From Enoplolaimus lenunculus (taxonomy: Eukaryota; Nematoda; Enoplea; Enoplida; Thoracostomopsidae), in the NCBI GenBank assembly GCA_030248215.1, contig JASANG010000269.1, positions 96,447 through 160,446 on the forward strand: a stretch of 64,000 bases of DNA, written 5' to 3'. A program made the translations under genes and the position numbers. The notes beneath the pieces were generated by a model, which saw nothing but the letters and a program-made list of their open reading frames with translations, searched no databases and was not told where the DNA came from. Positions 33,536 to 44,433 of the stretch are shown piece after piece (the stretch's first letter is position 1; the number at the start of each line of letters is the position of its first letter).

Positions 33536-34069
33536 GCTTGTACTTTATGCGTTTGTTACACAGCGTGTTCATTATAAATCAAACGAAAACGAAAGCATAC
33601 ACCTGAGATTGATAATCAAAGCTTTCGGAACATAATAATTTGTTTATCTTTAGACCATTTCAGTGTAGCCCAAAAGGTGATAGTAGTAAATTTCAAATAT
33701 AGTTAGAACAATAATGCACAAAACATTTAAAATGCTTTATGAAGATCATGCTTTAACTTAAACAGCAACATGCCCCCCCCAAATTAGCGCGTAGACTCGC
33801 TCTTAAACGGTACTTGTCTTGCAGAAGATCGCAACCGCCAAAGAAACCGCAAATACTGTAGTGAATTGAATAAGAGGGGGACTGATATTCATTTGGCCGC
33901 TCCTGAGAAGTTTTAGTTCAACCAGTAATAGGGTTTACAATGTCGAAAACTTACCAACGTTTGCTGTTACAAAAATGAGGATATTGTTTAATGTAGACTG
34001 TATTGGCAAATTATTCTCGCGTTTTTGGCTTGTGAAAAGAGGTTTGAAGGTAAAAACATTTCTAGAGCA

Positions 34070-34688
34070 CCACTGTAGTGACCCCAATACGATGGCTGGG
34101 TGTATGAGAGAAAGAAATTTTCATTTTTAGTCCCAATCAATAAGTCTACATCCCTAACTGAAGTCCAGCAGTGGCTAGAGTCTATGAATTTTAATTAGAG
34201 TTAAAAGTATTAAAATAATCGAAGCATAAGAACGACCTGTACTGGTGAAATATGTGACACTCAGACAACCCCCATATACTTTTTGGAAAGCCAGAAAAAC
34301 ATGAACGGATATGGCAATCGACGAAAATGCTTGGAAGAAGAACCGTTGTGCCCAAAAGAAAAATACGAAAAACGGAATTGGTTCCGACTACAATATGAGA
34401 CAAATTAAAAACAAATAACAGTCTGTAAGGAATGAGAGGAGTACCCCATGTATAGAACAGGGCCGAAACAGTAGTATAAGCACATTCCTAAGCCTAAGCC
34501 TAAGCGTAAGGAATAGCCTATTCCTAAGCCTAAACCTAAGCCTAAACGTAAGCAAAAAAGCTAATCTAAAGCTTAAACTGACTATAATACAGCACCGCCG
34601 GAAAACGATCCGACCCTATACATGGGCCCATGTAATCAGGCAAAATGAATATCAGTCCCCTCCGCCTCTTATTCGAATCACTACAGTA
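34070..34688. mobile_element. GGGTCACTACAGT element with nested TTAGGC MITE
   Basis: Starts ccactgtagtgaccccaata and ends ttcgaatcactacagta. Inside, 34443-34628 is a TTAGGC-bearing MITE. Phrases cagacaaccc, cgaatatggc-like and gaccaaaag(a) recur in copies near 38160 and 39460-39560. No protein of a known transposase family is legible. Confidence 0.7.
34443..34628. mobile_element. TTAGGC-bearing MITE, subfamily B, nested
   Basis: ACCCCATGTATAGAACAGGG to CGACCCTATACATGGGCC with runs of CCTAAG. No matching 8-bp flanks are seen, perhaps because the right junction duplicates part of the terminus. It sits inside the element at 34070-34688 and is therefore younger. Confidence 0.78.
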
Positions 34689-35061
34689 TCATAATTTTCA
34701 CATGTTTTTTATCGAGGTCAGCGGCTCAAAATTTCGCTGAAAATACTGTAATTTGTTTATTTATTTATTTATAGCACATGTGGTTTGGATCGCCTCTTTA
34801 TACCATAGCACGCCGGATTCTGCGGGATGTACAATCTAAAGTGTAATTCAAAATTTTGTTTGAATTTCTATTTTTTCTCAGTCTCAATGTTCATTTTAAG
34901 CTTAAGTGAGATCTGAAACAAACAACAATTGAAACGAAAAGTCAAACATTGACCATATTCTCCAAGGAGTGGCCTGTGCCAGAATTCAGCTTGCCTATTT
35001 TAGCACACTGCTTTGTATATCAGCTCACGTTACGTTTTGGTCAATCACCTGAAGTTCAGGA

Positions 35062-35301
35062 CACTGTAAATTCCAGTGAGTTGAGTATTCAAATCCGAGG
35101 ACGAATCAGTCATCTCTGGTTATTTTTGAGTTAACAACAAACAGTGAACATTAACTCACACTAAGTTGATTTAATTTCGAGTGAGTTGATTAATAACTTT
35201 CAATCACTTATTCAGAATTCTGAGTTCACAACGGCCTAATTCAGCCACAGTGATTCAACTCATTTCGAATTAAATTAACATCAATTCTCTGGAATTTACA
35301 G
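35062..35301. mobile_element. CTGTAAATTCC-family MITE
   Basis: Starts cactgtaaattccagtgag and ends tctctggaatttacag. It is the last member of the 25-36 kb cluster. Confidence 0.78.
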
Positions 35302-35674
35302 AACAGCAGTTTGCATATACGTGTGTATCAAATTGATTAAAAAACTCTTTATTTTACGTTGAGAAATTTCCAATTTAGGTATTCAACGCTATAATAAAAC
35401 ATGGGTTCGCACAGTCATATTTCAACTATACCCGTCAAAATAGTTATACGTCTAGTTGGTAATAGGACTTGTAACTTTGAATTTAAAGCCAATGACCGGC
35501 ACCAATTCAAATCACTTTTTGATCAGAATGCTGAGTGCCGAATCCAGTACCTCCTACCCTCGTCTACCAGATACCTGCCTCTATTTAGGAGGGCCTCACT
35601 TCTAGTAACTCAGTAAATGTTTTGGTTGGCACGCGTAGAAAATTAGTTTGAAATTCTGATCAATCTGAAACCGT

Positions 35675-35843
35675 CAGGGGCGTCCAGGATTCTGGTGGGT
35701 CTACACAGGTGTAGGGTTAGATTCTAGATTACATTTTTTGCTTAGGCTTAGGCTTAGGCTTAAGAACACATTTTTGCAACGCTTAGGCTTAGGCTTAGGA
35801 ATACGCGTAATCTACTGTTACGCCCCTAAAAATAACATTGGCC
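35675..35843. mobile_element. TTAGGC-bearing MITE, subfamily A, partial
   Basis: It contains ggtgggtctacacagg (the complement of cagacccaccag in 7599-8008), two ttaggcttaggc tracts and the end cccctaaaaataacattggcc. Confidence 0.7.
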
Positions 35844-36164
35844 GATGTTCTGAAGCATATATCTAATCTGCATAGCAAAATATGTTCGACTACATTTGTT
35901 ATTGCATTATTTGTCTAATCAACAGGGTCTCTGCGAACGACACGGGTTGTCGACGAACAACGAACGGCTTTGGTGTATTACATTATTTCCTTGATATATC
36001 ATTTAGAGGGGGCATTTTTAAATCTTATTTGGGTCTTCGGCAGCCCACACGGAGTACGCTCATGAGGCGTAGCCTCGGCCTCGTGAATATGGCTGTTGTT
36101 TTGCGAAGTTTCATTTTTCAGCCAGCGGAATCCCTGCCGCTAACTGGATGAGATACTACAGACT

Positions 36165-36323
36165 AGGCCCGTAGTCAGCTCACCTTGCTAAGCGGGGGCT
36201 AGAAATTTTCAGAAGGGGCCTTCAAGAGTTTTAATGAGTTTCAAGCAAGGTTAAAAATTTTCCGGGGGGGCATAGTTGTTCCGGGGGGCCTAATTCCTAC
36301 TGGCCTCGTTTGGCTACGGGCCC
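36165..36323. mobile_element. GGCCCGTAGCCA palindromic element (copy 2)
   Basis: AGGCCCGTAGTCAGCTCACC to GGCTACGGGCCC, with the same G-rich interior as 7063-7231. Confidence 0.7.
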
Positions 36324-36464
36324 GCTACAGACGTTAGAAATTATAAAGTGTTAGTTTTGTCATCTGGCAAACCATGAAAGTGTTTGGCTTTTACCGTTTT
36401 ATCAAGTTATTGTTTAAGTAACTTTTGAGACTTGAATAAACTGTTTGTTAACTATAGAACAATA

Positions 36465-36678
36465 AGCCCATGTATAGCACAGGGTCGGAACAGTAGTATA
36501 TGCATATTCCTAAGCCTAAGTCTAAGCCTAAGTCTAAGCCTAAGCGTAAGGATGAAACTAATCCTAAGCCTAAGCCTAAAGCCTAAGCCTAAGCAAAACA
36601 GTCACTCTAAAGCTTACTTAAACTGACTCTATTACAGCCCCTCCGAAAAACGATCTGGCCCTGTTCTATACATGGGCC
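36465..36678. mobile_element. TTAGGC-bearing MITE, subfamily B, with TSD
   Basis: AGCCCATGTATAGCACAGGG to GGCCCTGTTCTATACATGGG(CC), flanked by GAACAATA and GAACTATA (7 of 8). It contains several CCTAAG runs and is among the best-preserved members. Confidence 0.9.
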
Positions 36679-38000
36679 GAACTATATATACAAATGTATA
36701 TGGCTGTGATATATTGATATACAGTATTCAGTTAAGTTTGAAAGGCTGTTGGTGCCGAAGTTTTAAATGCTTTAATCATTTGAGGTTGCGAGTATCTGAT
36801 AAAAATTGACACAACTATAAAGTGAGTTTAATAGTTGGATACTGAATTTTCTAAACCGATTTTTTCAATATTTTTAGCTGTAAAATTGAAAACTCGAATA
36901 GTTTTCGGCTGTATCCCTTCTAAATAATAGGGGGCTACGGCAAAAACGCAACGCGTGCCGGGTACATTTTGTTTTCTACACAGAATGTGCTTTGGGGCAC
37001 ACCGTTGTTAAATGGTGATTATCCACTGTTGATATCATGTACGATCATTACTTGGTCATATTGGTTTTCTAATTTACTCAGACCCAGCGGTGAATACAGA
37101 AATTTCTGACGGGCGGGAGGCCGTGCGCTGGCCAAAGTTATCCAACACAACTTTTCCAATTTTCTTGACGAGGAAAATAGGTAGTTTAGGTACGGTCCTT
37201 TACCATTTTGTCACAAAACATTTTGTGACGGGTTAGCGTACGCCCTCCCCTCGGCCCACACCCACTGGATAAGCGAGTGCTCAGAGCTAGCGCCATATTG
37301 TCAAATGTTTGTGGCACCTACCAACGTCAGTTAGAATTGGCGAAATTTGAACAAGCGAATTTTGAGCTTAGACGTTTTAGCCTTGTGTCTAACAATGCAA
37401 ATAATAATAATTATAATAATATTTCTGAATACCTACGGCCAGATAGTAGATTTGGCTAACGGTATATATAGAAAGTCCTGAAATTTTGTCAATTATATGG
37501 GTTTTGTCGGTAAATTGGGCTCAAAATTATAGCAACAAGGATCATTATGTGAATAGCTTTTTCTTTTACATCGTTATATTCGGCTGTATAAACAATTCAG
37601 TATTTTGTTTTTTAAAATTTCAATTTTATGTCACGTAAGAAAATTCATTATGTGTTTTTCCTGAAATATTATATATATGTATGCATGTATGTATTATATC
37701 GCCCTGGAAGTAGGGCGATAACTGTTAATATATTACCCGAGGGAGTTTATATGCAACGTTTGTACACAACCGAGGGCTCTAGGGAAGTTAAAAAGTATTA
37801 TAGTTAGACACTGAGGGCTGTTCCAACTGCTCGAGTCCGAAGGCCGAGAGCATGGAACTGCCCATGGATCTTTAATGGATTAGTTTCACGAATTATAAAT
37901 TCAAACACAACCCCGGACATAATCTTCACCATTTCCCACACGAATGTCTATGTGTAATCTCACAGTGCACTATGCATATGTTTAACAATTATTACACCTG

Positions 38001-38215
38001 CTATAGTGACCCGAATAAAAGGCGTGGTGGGTAATAAAAGGCCCCAGTTTGAGCGCAATCAATAGGAGTCCGTATCCCTAATTCGTGTCACTCAGTTGAT
38101 AGAGTCTATAAGTCTTTACTTAGAGTCGATTTAAAAGAACTGAGCAGAAATAGCAGAAGATACAACTATACTGTTCAAATATGCACACGACATTCAGACA
38201 ACCCGCATAAATTTT
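38001..38215. mobile_element. GGGTCACTACAGT element, left part
   Basis: ctatagtgacccgaataaaa, then caatcaataggagtccgtat and cattcagacaacccgcataa, in the same order as 34070-34440. The right end is not found. Confidence 0.6.
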
Positions 38216-38646
38216 ACTCCAGTGAAAGGATTAACAGACAATCTACTAATATGGCCCTAAAATTAGACAAAAATTGTTTATTCCTGTAAGCCTGTGGCTT
38301 TCTTGAGAACAGTGCTGGAAAAAATGCGAAGAATCCTAATTTTAGAATAGTTGCTGTAGCGGATACAAAATAAAAAAAAACTGGTGCCACCCACTTAAAA
38401 TATAACAAAAATTTTCGTTACATCAGAATTAATAAAATTTTTATATTTATATTCAGCAATAAATTGATTTATCTTCTACATCAAACCCGGTTATATTAAC
38501 CAAAAACCAGACCACACAATTCAACCGATTGTATATTCCAAGCTTGTTTCAAACTCAAGTAGTACTGTTGAAATTTTTTAAATTTAATTTTCTCTTCTGT
38601 AATGTGTATTACATTATAATTCTATAATTAACATCGACAATATCCA

Positions 38647-41600
38647 ATGATTTTTACAATGCGTCGGTCATTGAAACCAATGCTAATTGCAGGTGCTGTT
38701 CAACTGCTCGTGTTATACACGGTATTTCAATTGATCTCGTATTGGCGCACCCGACCTCTCAACGTCATTAATCGCTCAGACGAAAGTGCTCACTCTTGGC
38801 CCTGGGTTAAAAATCAACTACTTCCGCCGCTTTCCCTAACCGCATCAGAATTGGCCCAATTCTACTTAACAAGGCCCGGTCCTTATGATCCATTTGTAGT
38901 TGAAATGAATCGGTGGCATAATCATATTTTGTTAGACTCAGCGACTCAAATCGCGTTTTGTGTGATTCCGAAAAATGCTTGCACTTCAATTAAAGCGCTG
39001 TTTTGCCGAAAACAGACTACATTTAACGGAACTGCAGGCGCAGATCCGGGTGATTTTATGGTGATACAGTCGCCGAATTCGTTCTGCGAACGCAATACTG
39101 AGTATATTTCGATGGATAATTTTGCCGAGCTTACGGTAAGTTTGCAATAATGATACTCTATTGTCTTAGAGTCACTTCTTGTAATACCAATTTTTACAGC
39201 TTACTATACATTTTACTTCGCTTGGGTACCAATTGGTTTCACCATAGGGGATTATATATGTAGGTCACAACCCAACGATAGTTGACCATATCTTTAACAA
39301 CACCCTATCGCTGATTTCAGGCTATTAGGCATCAAAAACTTCCTAAGTTCCACCCATATTTAGAAATTTATAGTTACAAAGTCGATGAATTTCAGCTCAG
39401 TCTTTTAACAGAAAAAACTCAATAAATGGACACGCTTAGAATGCATAAATATGTAGCAGACACTCCGACAATCCGCATAAAGTTTATGAAACCCGGAAAA
39501 AACATTAACGAATATGGCAAGCAAGACAAATATTTCGGAGCAAGTCAATGCTGACCAAAAGAAAGAATATAAAAACAAGAGTGTTGGGCCCAACTAAAAT
39601 GGGGTGAATTAAAAATAAATTTAACACAAGAGGTCGGTTTGGATAGGCAAAATAACTATCAGTCCCCTTCTTGTTCAGGTCACGTCAACGAGATCGAACC
39701 ATTGTTGATTTTTCGATAAAAATGCTAAACATAAAAAGTTAAAAGTTACACTACGACCTAAGGAGTTTCGCTAAAAATACAAAACAATAAACGTTTGTAT
39801 CCATGCTAAAATAGGGTTTTAATCACGCCGAAACAATCGTTAACTTCAGCATTTGAGTTTGGACAAAATAAGCGTTGCGTCGTACGGCCCATGTATAGAA
39901 CAGGGTCGAAACTGTAGTATTATTCCTGAGCCTGTCTAGGCTTAAGCCTAAACGTGAGAACGATCCTATACCTAAGCCTAAGCCTAAGCATAAGCGTTTG
40001 CAAAAAAGTAGTCTAAAGATTAAGCTTACTCTATTACAGTCCCGCAGAAAACCGTTCCGGCCCTGTTCTATACATGGGCTGCGCTCACTATAGCGAACAG
40101 TTCCATTTTTGTTTCTTTCATTCAAAAATATTCAACAACAAGCAAAAAAAACAAACTCGAAATTCAAGTTGAAATCCTATTTTATGTCTCTTCAATTCAT
40201 AACCATTATTGCTATGGTCAATGTAAAGAACATGGGCGGAACAGAATTATAAGCATATTCGTAAGTCTAAGACCTAAGCCTAAACCTAAGCCTAAGCGTA
40301 AGAATGAGTTTATTCCTAAGCCTAAGCCTAAGCCTAAGCCAGGCAAAAAAATTAGTCTAAAGTTTAAGCTTACTCTATTTACAGTCCCACCAAAAAACGT
40401 TGCGCCCTTGATCTTTACATGGACTGTTGCTATTGTAATTTCAGCCCAAAATTTTGAACAACGTCAAGTGGAAAAAGTGGGCGATAATTCGAAATCCGTT
40501 CGACCGGTACATTTCCGGTTGGTTGGATACGTGTAAACGAAAACGTTGGTGCTGCGATCCGACTGAGCGGTCAAATATTGACCCTGTCTATTATTTGTAC
40601 AAAACACACGCTGAATTACGACGCCTTTCACGAAAATGGTCAATTTTTGGTCACAACGGTTCTTACTGCTCAGGCTTTTATCATTTATTTCCGCAAGCGT
40701 GGTACTGTGATTTTGAACGTTTCACCGAGAGTTATCAGCTATTTGAGTTCGGCTCGCCGGGATTTGAGACACGATTATTGGATGAATTTGAGACGAACGG
40801 ATGGCCTCGAAGTCTGATACGATCAGGTATGCGTATAACAGCGAAAATGATTGGGTTTAAAATCAATTTGAAATATGAACTATATTAATGTGTTCAATTT
40901 TAATTGGTTACAAGATAGAATAATGTTTTAAAAGTTTTGCCATCTTTAGTCCAGTCTTCTGCTGATGTAAGTGGTACCTGTTAATCCTAGTAATAGAGGT
41001 TGAAGCAAGCGAACTCAGATTGTTGCGTAACATAAAAGATATGCAAAAAATATGCTAAATTTTGAAGCTCATAAATCTATTAGTTCAAAAGTTAGATATA
41101 GTCGATGATTGCCAAATAGAGTGGTTTAGGTGCTACAAATTATACACTGTAGTTTCCAGTGAATTGATTTTAATTTAGAACGAATTGAATCGCTGAGTCT
41201 TAAGGTCTTTCAGAACTCAGAATTCTGAATTGGTTGAACTTATTTTTACAGGCAATATAATACTGAACACACAGATGTCAAAAAATTCTCACTCGCTACG
41301 CTCGTTCAAAAACACATTTACACGTGGGTATCCCTTCAAGTAAAGGTCACGAGGGGCGAAGCCTCACAGGAAAAAGTTCTGCCCCCCCACTTAGAAAAGT
41401 TTCAATCGGTTGTTACGATTTCAAAATGCTAAGTCAGTTTTTTACGCAGCTTAGCAATTTACAATGCTTAGATCAGGCAACTTTTTCACGGGCTGGGTAC
41501 GACACTGAAAGTAGAAAAAATCTCAGTAAACATTATGGGTATATAAGCTTCGAGCCAATGTGTAGAACAGTGCCGGATCGTTTTCCGGAGGGGCTATAAT

Positions 41601-42104
41601 AGAGTCAGTTTAAGCTTTAGACCAATTTTTTGTTTAGGCTTAGGCTTTGGCTTAGGAATAGGCTTATCTATACGCTTAGGTTTAGGCCTTTTAGGAATAT
41701 GCTTATACTACTGTTCCGGCCCTCTTCTATACATGGGCCAAGCTTTGTATATCTACACGTCTAAAATTGATATTTTGATTTCATTCAAAAGGTGCAATCA
41801 TTTCACTTTTTTAGGTTGGGGACCTAGCCGCACAGAACCGTTTCTGGCCGACAAGCCACGTCACGCCACGTCATCTCAGAGTGACGTCCAAAAGTTGAGA
41901 AATCTATTCGCTTCAAATGTTTCGCTTGCAAACGAGCTTTTCCTCACTTATTTAATCGATTTTGTGACATTCGACTTCCCAATTCCTTCCTGGATGAACC
42001 GCAATTCTGTTTGTGGTCCGGCCGCTACAGAGTCCACACTGCGCTCCAATAAACAACTGCGTCCGGCGATTTGTCGATGGCACAAATGGGACCATATCGA
42101 ATGA
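38647..42104 (+). CDS. Carbohydrate sulfotransferase, Sulfotransfer_2 family, 386 aa
   Basis: Exons 38647-39135, 40445-40826 and 41815-42104; introns are GT-AG, phases 0 and 1. The enzyme should transfer sulfate from PAPS to a sugar hydroxyl on glycoproteins or glycosaminoglycans in the Golgi. It has type II topology: short basic tail (MRRSLK), membrane anchor about residues 12-31, then a lumenal domain. The 5'-phosphosulfate loop is PKNACTS (108-114), split from the 3'-phosphate motif IIRNPFDRYISGW (177-189) by intron 1. Cys-rich segments (CKRKRWCC, YCDFERF) and the C-terminal LTYLIDFVTFDF match the lineage-expanded nematode-type group rather than a named vertebrate CHST; the acceptor cannot be predicted. 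A sequon lies at N42. Another in-frame ATG at 38659 could serve. Three TTAGGC MITEs sit in its introns. Length is normal and no defect is seen. Confidence 0.87.
39245..39690. mobile_element. GGGTCACTACAGT element remnant in sulfotransferase intron 1
   Basis: Shares gacaatccgcataaagttta, cgaatatggcaagc and ctgaccaaaagaaagaatat with 34250-34380 and ends near cagtccccttcttgttcagg. Both termini are eroded. Confidence 0.6.
39886..40080. mobile_element. TTAGGC-bearing MITE, subfamily B, in sulfotransferase intron 1
   Basis: GGCCCATGTATAGAACAGGG and its near-perfect complement CCCTGTTCTATACATGGGCT bound a CCTAAG tract. The terminal repeats are among the best of the family, but flanks do not match. 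Confidence 0.85.
40216..40425. mobile_element. TTAGGC-bearing MITE 19 nt from a splice acceptor
   Basis: GGTCAATGTAAAGAACATGG to CTTGATCTTTACATGGACT, flanked by ATTGCTAT and GTTGCTAT (7 of 8). It includes four consecutive CCTAAG units (near 40317-40340). Only 19 nt of intron remain between its right end and exon 2 of the sulfotransferase. Confidence 0.9.
41148..41255. mobile_element. CTGTAAATTCC-family MITE, truncated, in intron 2
   Basis: Starts cactgtagtttccagtgaat; keeps cagaactcagaattctgaat and then stops, so it is about half a copy. Confidence 0.65.
41553..41739. mobile_element. TTAGGC-bearing MITE in sulfotransferase intron 2
   Basis: AGCCAATGTGTAGAACAGTG to CCCTCTTCTATACATGGGCC, flanked by AAGCTTCG and AAGCTTTG (7 of 8). 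The tract is in the TTAGGC orientation. It ends 75 bp before exon 3. Confidence 0.9.
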
Positions 42105-42372
42105 AATTTGAACTTAGGGGTTTAAACAACATTACAAATACTTGAAAAATAACTTAAGGTTCAGAGTGAAACACATAAAACCAATGTATGGAGTAAGCAA
42201 TATTTTGTCAGCAGTATCAAAATTTTGGGACTCGCTCTGTTCGCTGGATATGGATCATTTGATACGATATATAAGAATCTGAACTGTAAATGCTTATTTG
42301 CTATGCTGCAACACCTTGTTTAAAGATTTTCGCTGTTCATACTCGATTGCTCTTGGGCGTTGATGTATACTA

Positions 42373-42712
42373 GGCAAAGTGTAACCGAAGATGAAAAATA
42401 CAAGAGCCGGAAAAATAGCTTGCCGGAACCGGAAGCGAGATGAAATTTAGGTGGGTAAAATATTTAATTTGTAAATTTTAGCCAATATCTGTAATGCGTT
42501 GTTAAATTGTTTGGTTTCACGTTGATTGTTTACCAATTCTCGCCAAATCTTTCCTCAACATTGTGTCAAAATAAGTTAAAACGAAACGCGACAGATCAAT
42601 TTTATCAAAGTATATGCAAAATTTCACACTGAACTTGCCGAAACCTCTGGTAAAAATTATACCGGAGCCTTAGGTCGATTTTGTGCCGGAGCCAGACCTC
42701 CGGCCAGTGAAT
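42373..42712. mobile_element. hAT-type MITE, aged
   Basis: gtgtaaccgaagatgaaaaa at the left and ccggagccagacctccgg at the right parallel 18167-18509. Termini are incomplete. Confidence 0.62.
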
Positions 42713-42757
42713 TAAATTCAGTCACTTGATATAGTGTTTGTTTCTTTCAGCGAATAT

Positions 42758-43578
42758 ACACTGTATTGACCCGAATTAGAGGGGGGCAAGGTGCAACCCG
42801 AATTATAAAATACCGTAGCCGGAACGTTAAAAATACCGGAACCGGAAAATAAAAAATATTTGTTACCGAAAAATTCACTTTAAGCGCTATTTTATCGCTT
42901 TTAATGCTGTAAACACATCATATTAGAATGCCAAAATCCTGAAACAAATACAGTAGGTGGAAACATATGAAATTATGGAGTATGGTACAAATTGAAAATT
43001 TTGGCAAATGCACCTTCGGACAATTTTAGATAAATAAGTTATAATAATACGCCAATTTTTCTTAAATTTTCGAACGAGAAAAAATGTTCAATACCAAAAA
43101 TACCGGAAAATTCCGGTGAAAAAATACCGAATTTATTACCGGAACCGGATAGTGAAAAATACCGGATTTCCTAACCGGAACCGGAATTCCGGTTGCACCT
43201 TGGAGTGGGGTCCCCATTCTGAGTACCAATCAATAGGAGTCCGTATCCCTAATAAGAGTTCGCAAGCGGATAGAGTCCCTAAACCCTAAAGTCCATAAAT
43301 GTCAATTATCCCTAATTGTAGCGCATAAAGGACTCCAGGCCCAAATAATTTGAGTTCGAAACTTTAAAGCGTATACTTAAATTACTTCCTAAAGTATAGC
43401 CTTGCATTATCGCCCTAAACATTTAATTCAACGGATATTTGCAGTACCGAATACTTATCATTAACGAAGGACGGCGGGTTAAAAATAAATAACAGTCCGT
43501 AAACCGAATAACAAGGGGGGTACCCTCTGGAGAGGCCAAATAAATATCAGTCCCCCCTCTTATTCGGGTAACTACAGT
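42758..43578. mobile_element. GGGTCACTACAGT element interrupted by a hAT-type MITE
   Basis: It starts acactgtattgacccgaatt and ends cttattcgggtaactacagta. Removing the inner MITE (42787-43202 plus one 8-bp duplication) leaves a continuous element of about 400 bp whose sequence across the junction matches 38001-38100. Confidence 0.78.
42787..43202. mobile_element. hAT-type MITE nested in another element
   Basis: CAAGGTGCAACCCG to CCGGTTGCACCTTG, flanked by GAGGGGGG and GAGTGGGG (7 of 8). Same subfamily as 6109-6513 (TTCCGG-rich arms). Confidence 0.88.
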
Positions 43579-43971
43579 AGATTAAAGGAGAGCCGTTTTC
43601 CGCGAAAGTGCAATACGTGATCAACAAATTATATACTTGGACGGCTAAGTCGTATAGTGCAGTAAATTTCTTGATTCATTATGTCTTTGTGCAATCCACG
43701 CAGTATATAATTTTAGTACGCTCTCCGTTCATTGAAACAACATAACATTTAATACTGAAACGTTGTTTTCATTTAAAACGAGTATATATATCACTAAAGA
43801 TCAGCAGAATTTGACCGGCTATAAATAAATAAAACAAAGATAATAGTTCAAAAGTCATTTTCGATTTAAAAAAATTTTAAAAATAAACGCAGGCAACATA
43901 ATATAGGCCGCACAATAAACTCGAGGTATTGTACTAAACATTGAAATACACTCAACTAATATCTACAGTAT

Positions 43972-44154
43972 GTCCAATGCAAAGAACATGGGCGGAACAA
44001 GATTATAAGCATATTAATAAGCCTAAAGCTTAAGTCTTAGCGTAAGAATGAGCATATTCCTAAACCTAAACCAATCAAAACAGTTAGTCTAAAGCTTAAG
44101 CTTACTCTTTTCTAGTCTTAGAACAACGTTCCGCCCCTGATCTTTACATGGGCC
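43972..44154. mobile_element. TTAGGC-bearing MITE, subfamily B, with TSD
   Basis: GTCCAATGCAAAGAACATGG to CCTGATCTTTACATGGGCC, flanked by TACAGTAT and TATAGTAT (7 of 8). The CCTAAG tract is degraded. Confidence 0.87.
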
Positions 44155-44433
44155 TATAGTATCAAGATGTGATATTTTGCAGTTTAGGCAACAGGGTGTT
44201 GTAAACAGATATTGCGAATCCTGCCAAAATTCTAAAAACTGTGGAATAACTTATTTCCGGTTACACCTTGTCTTACGATCCACTCTTGATAGTATAAGTA
44301 GCTCAGTGCTGCTGTAGAACAAATAGCTTAATTGTAAATTGCCCAACAGCTATACATCAAATATATAGCATCAATCCCAATTAACACTTGATCGCAACTT
44401 TGCCAAGTTCAAACAATGCAACATAACACTGGT

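Larger units (their letters stand above)
20104..38646. other. 18.5-kb repeat-rich intergenic region
   Basis: No family-recognisable exon was found over 18.5 kb. It contains TTAGGC-bearing MITEs, the CTGTAAATTCC MITE cluster, an ancient tandem segmental duplication, a (TA)n tract and remnants of GGGTCACTACAGT elements. G-rich fragments near 21360-21440 resemble those at 3160-3240 and 41340-41420. Open frames here are short, and none shows codon-like conservation except the 29-codon frame repeated at 27060 and 31357. Confidence 0.6.

Noticed and set aside
35882-36151. 89-codon + strand frame
   Set aside because: No family resemblance, no splice context, and it runs up to the GGCCCGTAGCCA element; probably chance.
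37277-37459. 60-codon frame with Asn run
   Set aside because: Looks weakly protein-like (YQRQLELAKFEQANFELRRF) but has no partner exons or recognisable family; not strong enough to annotate.
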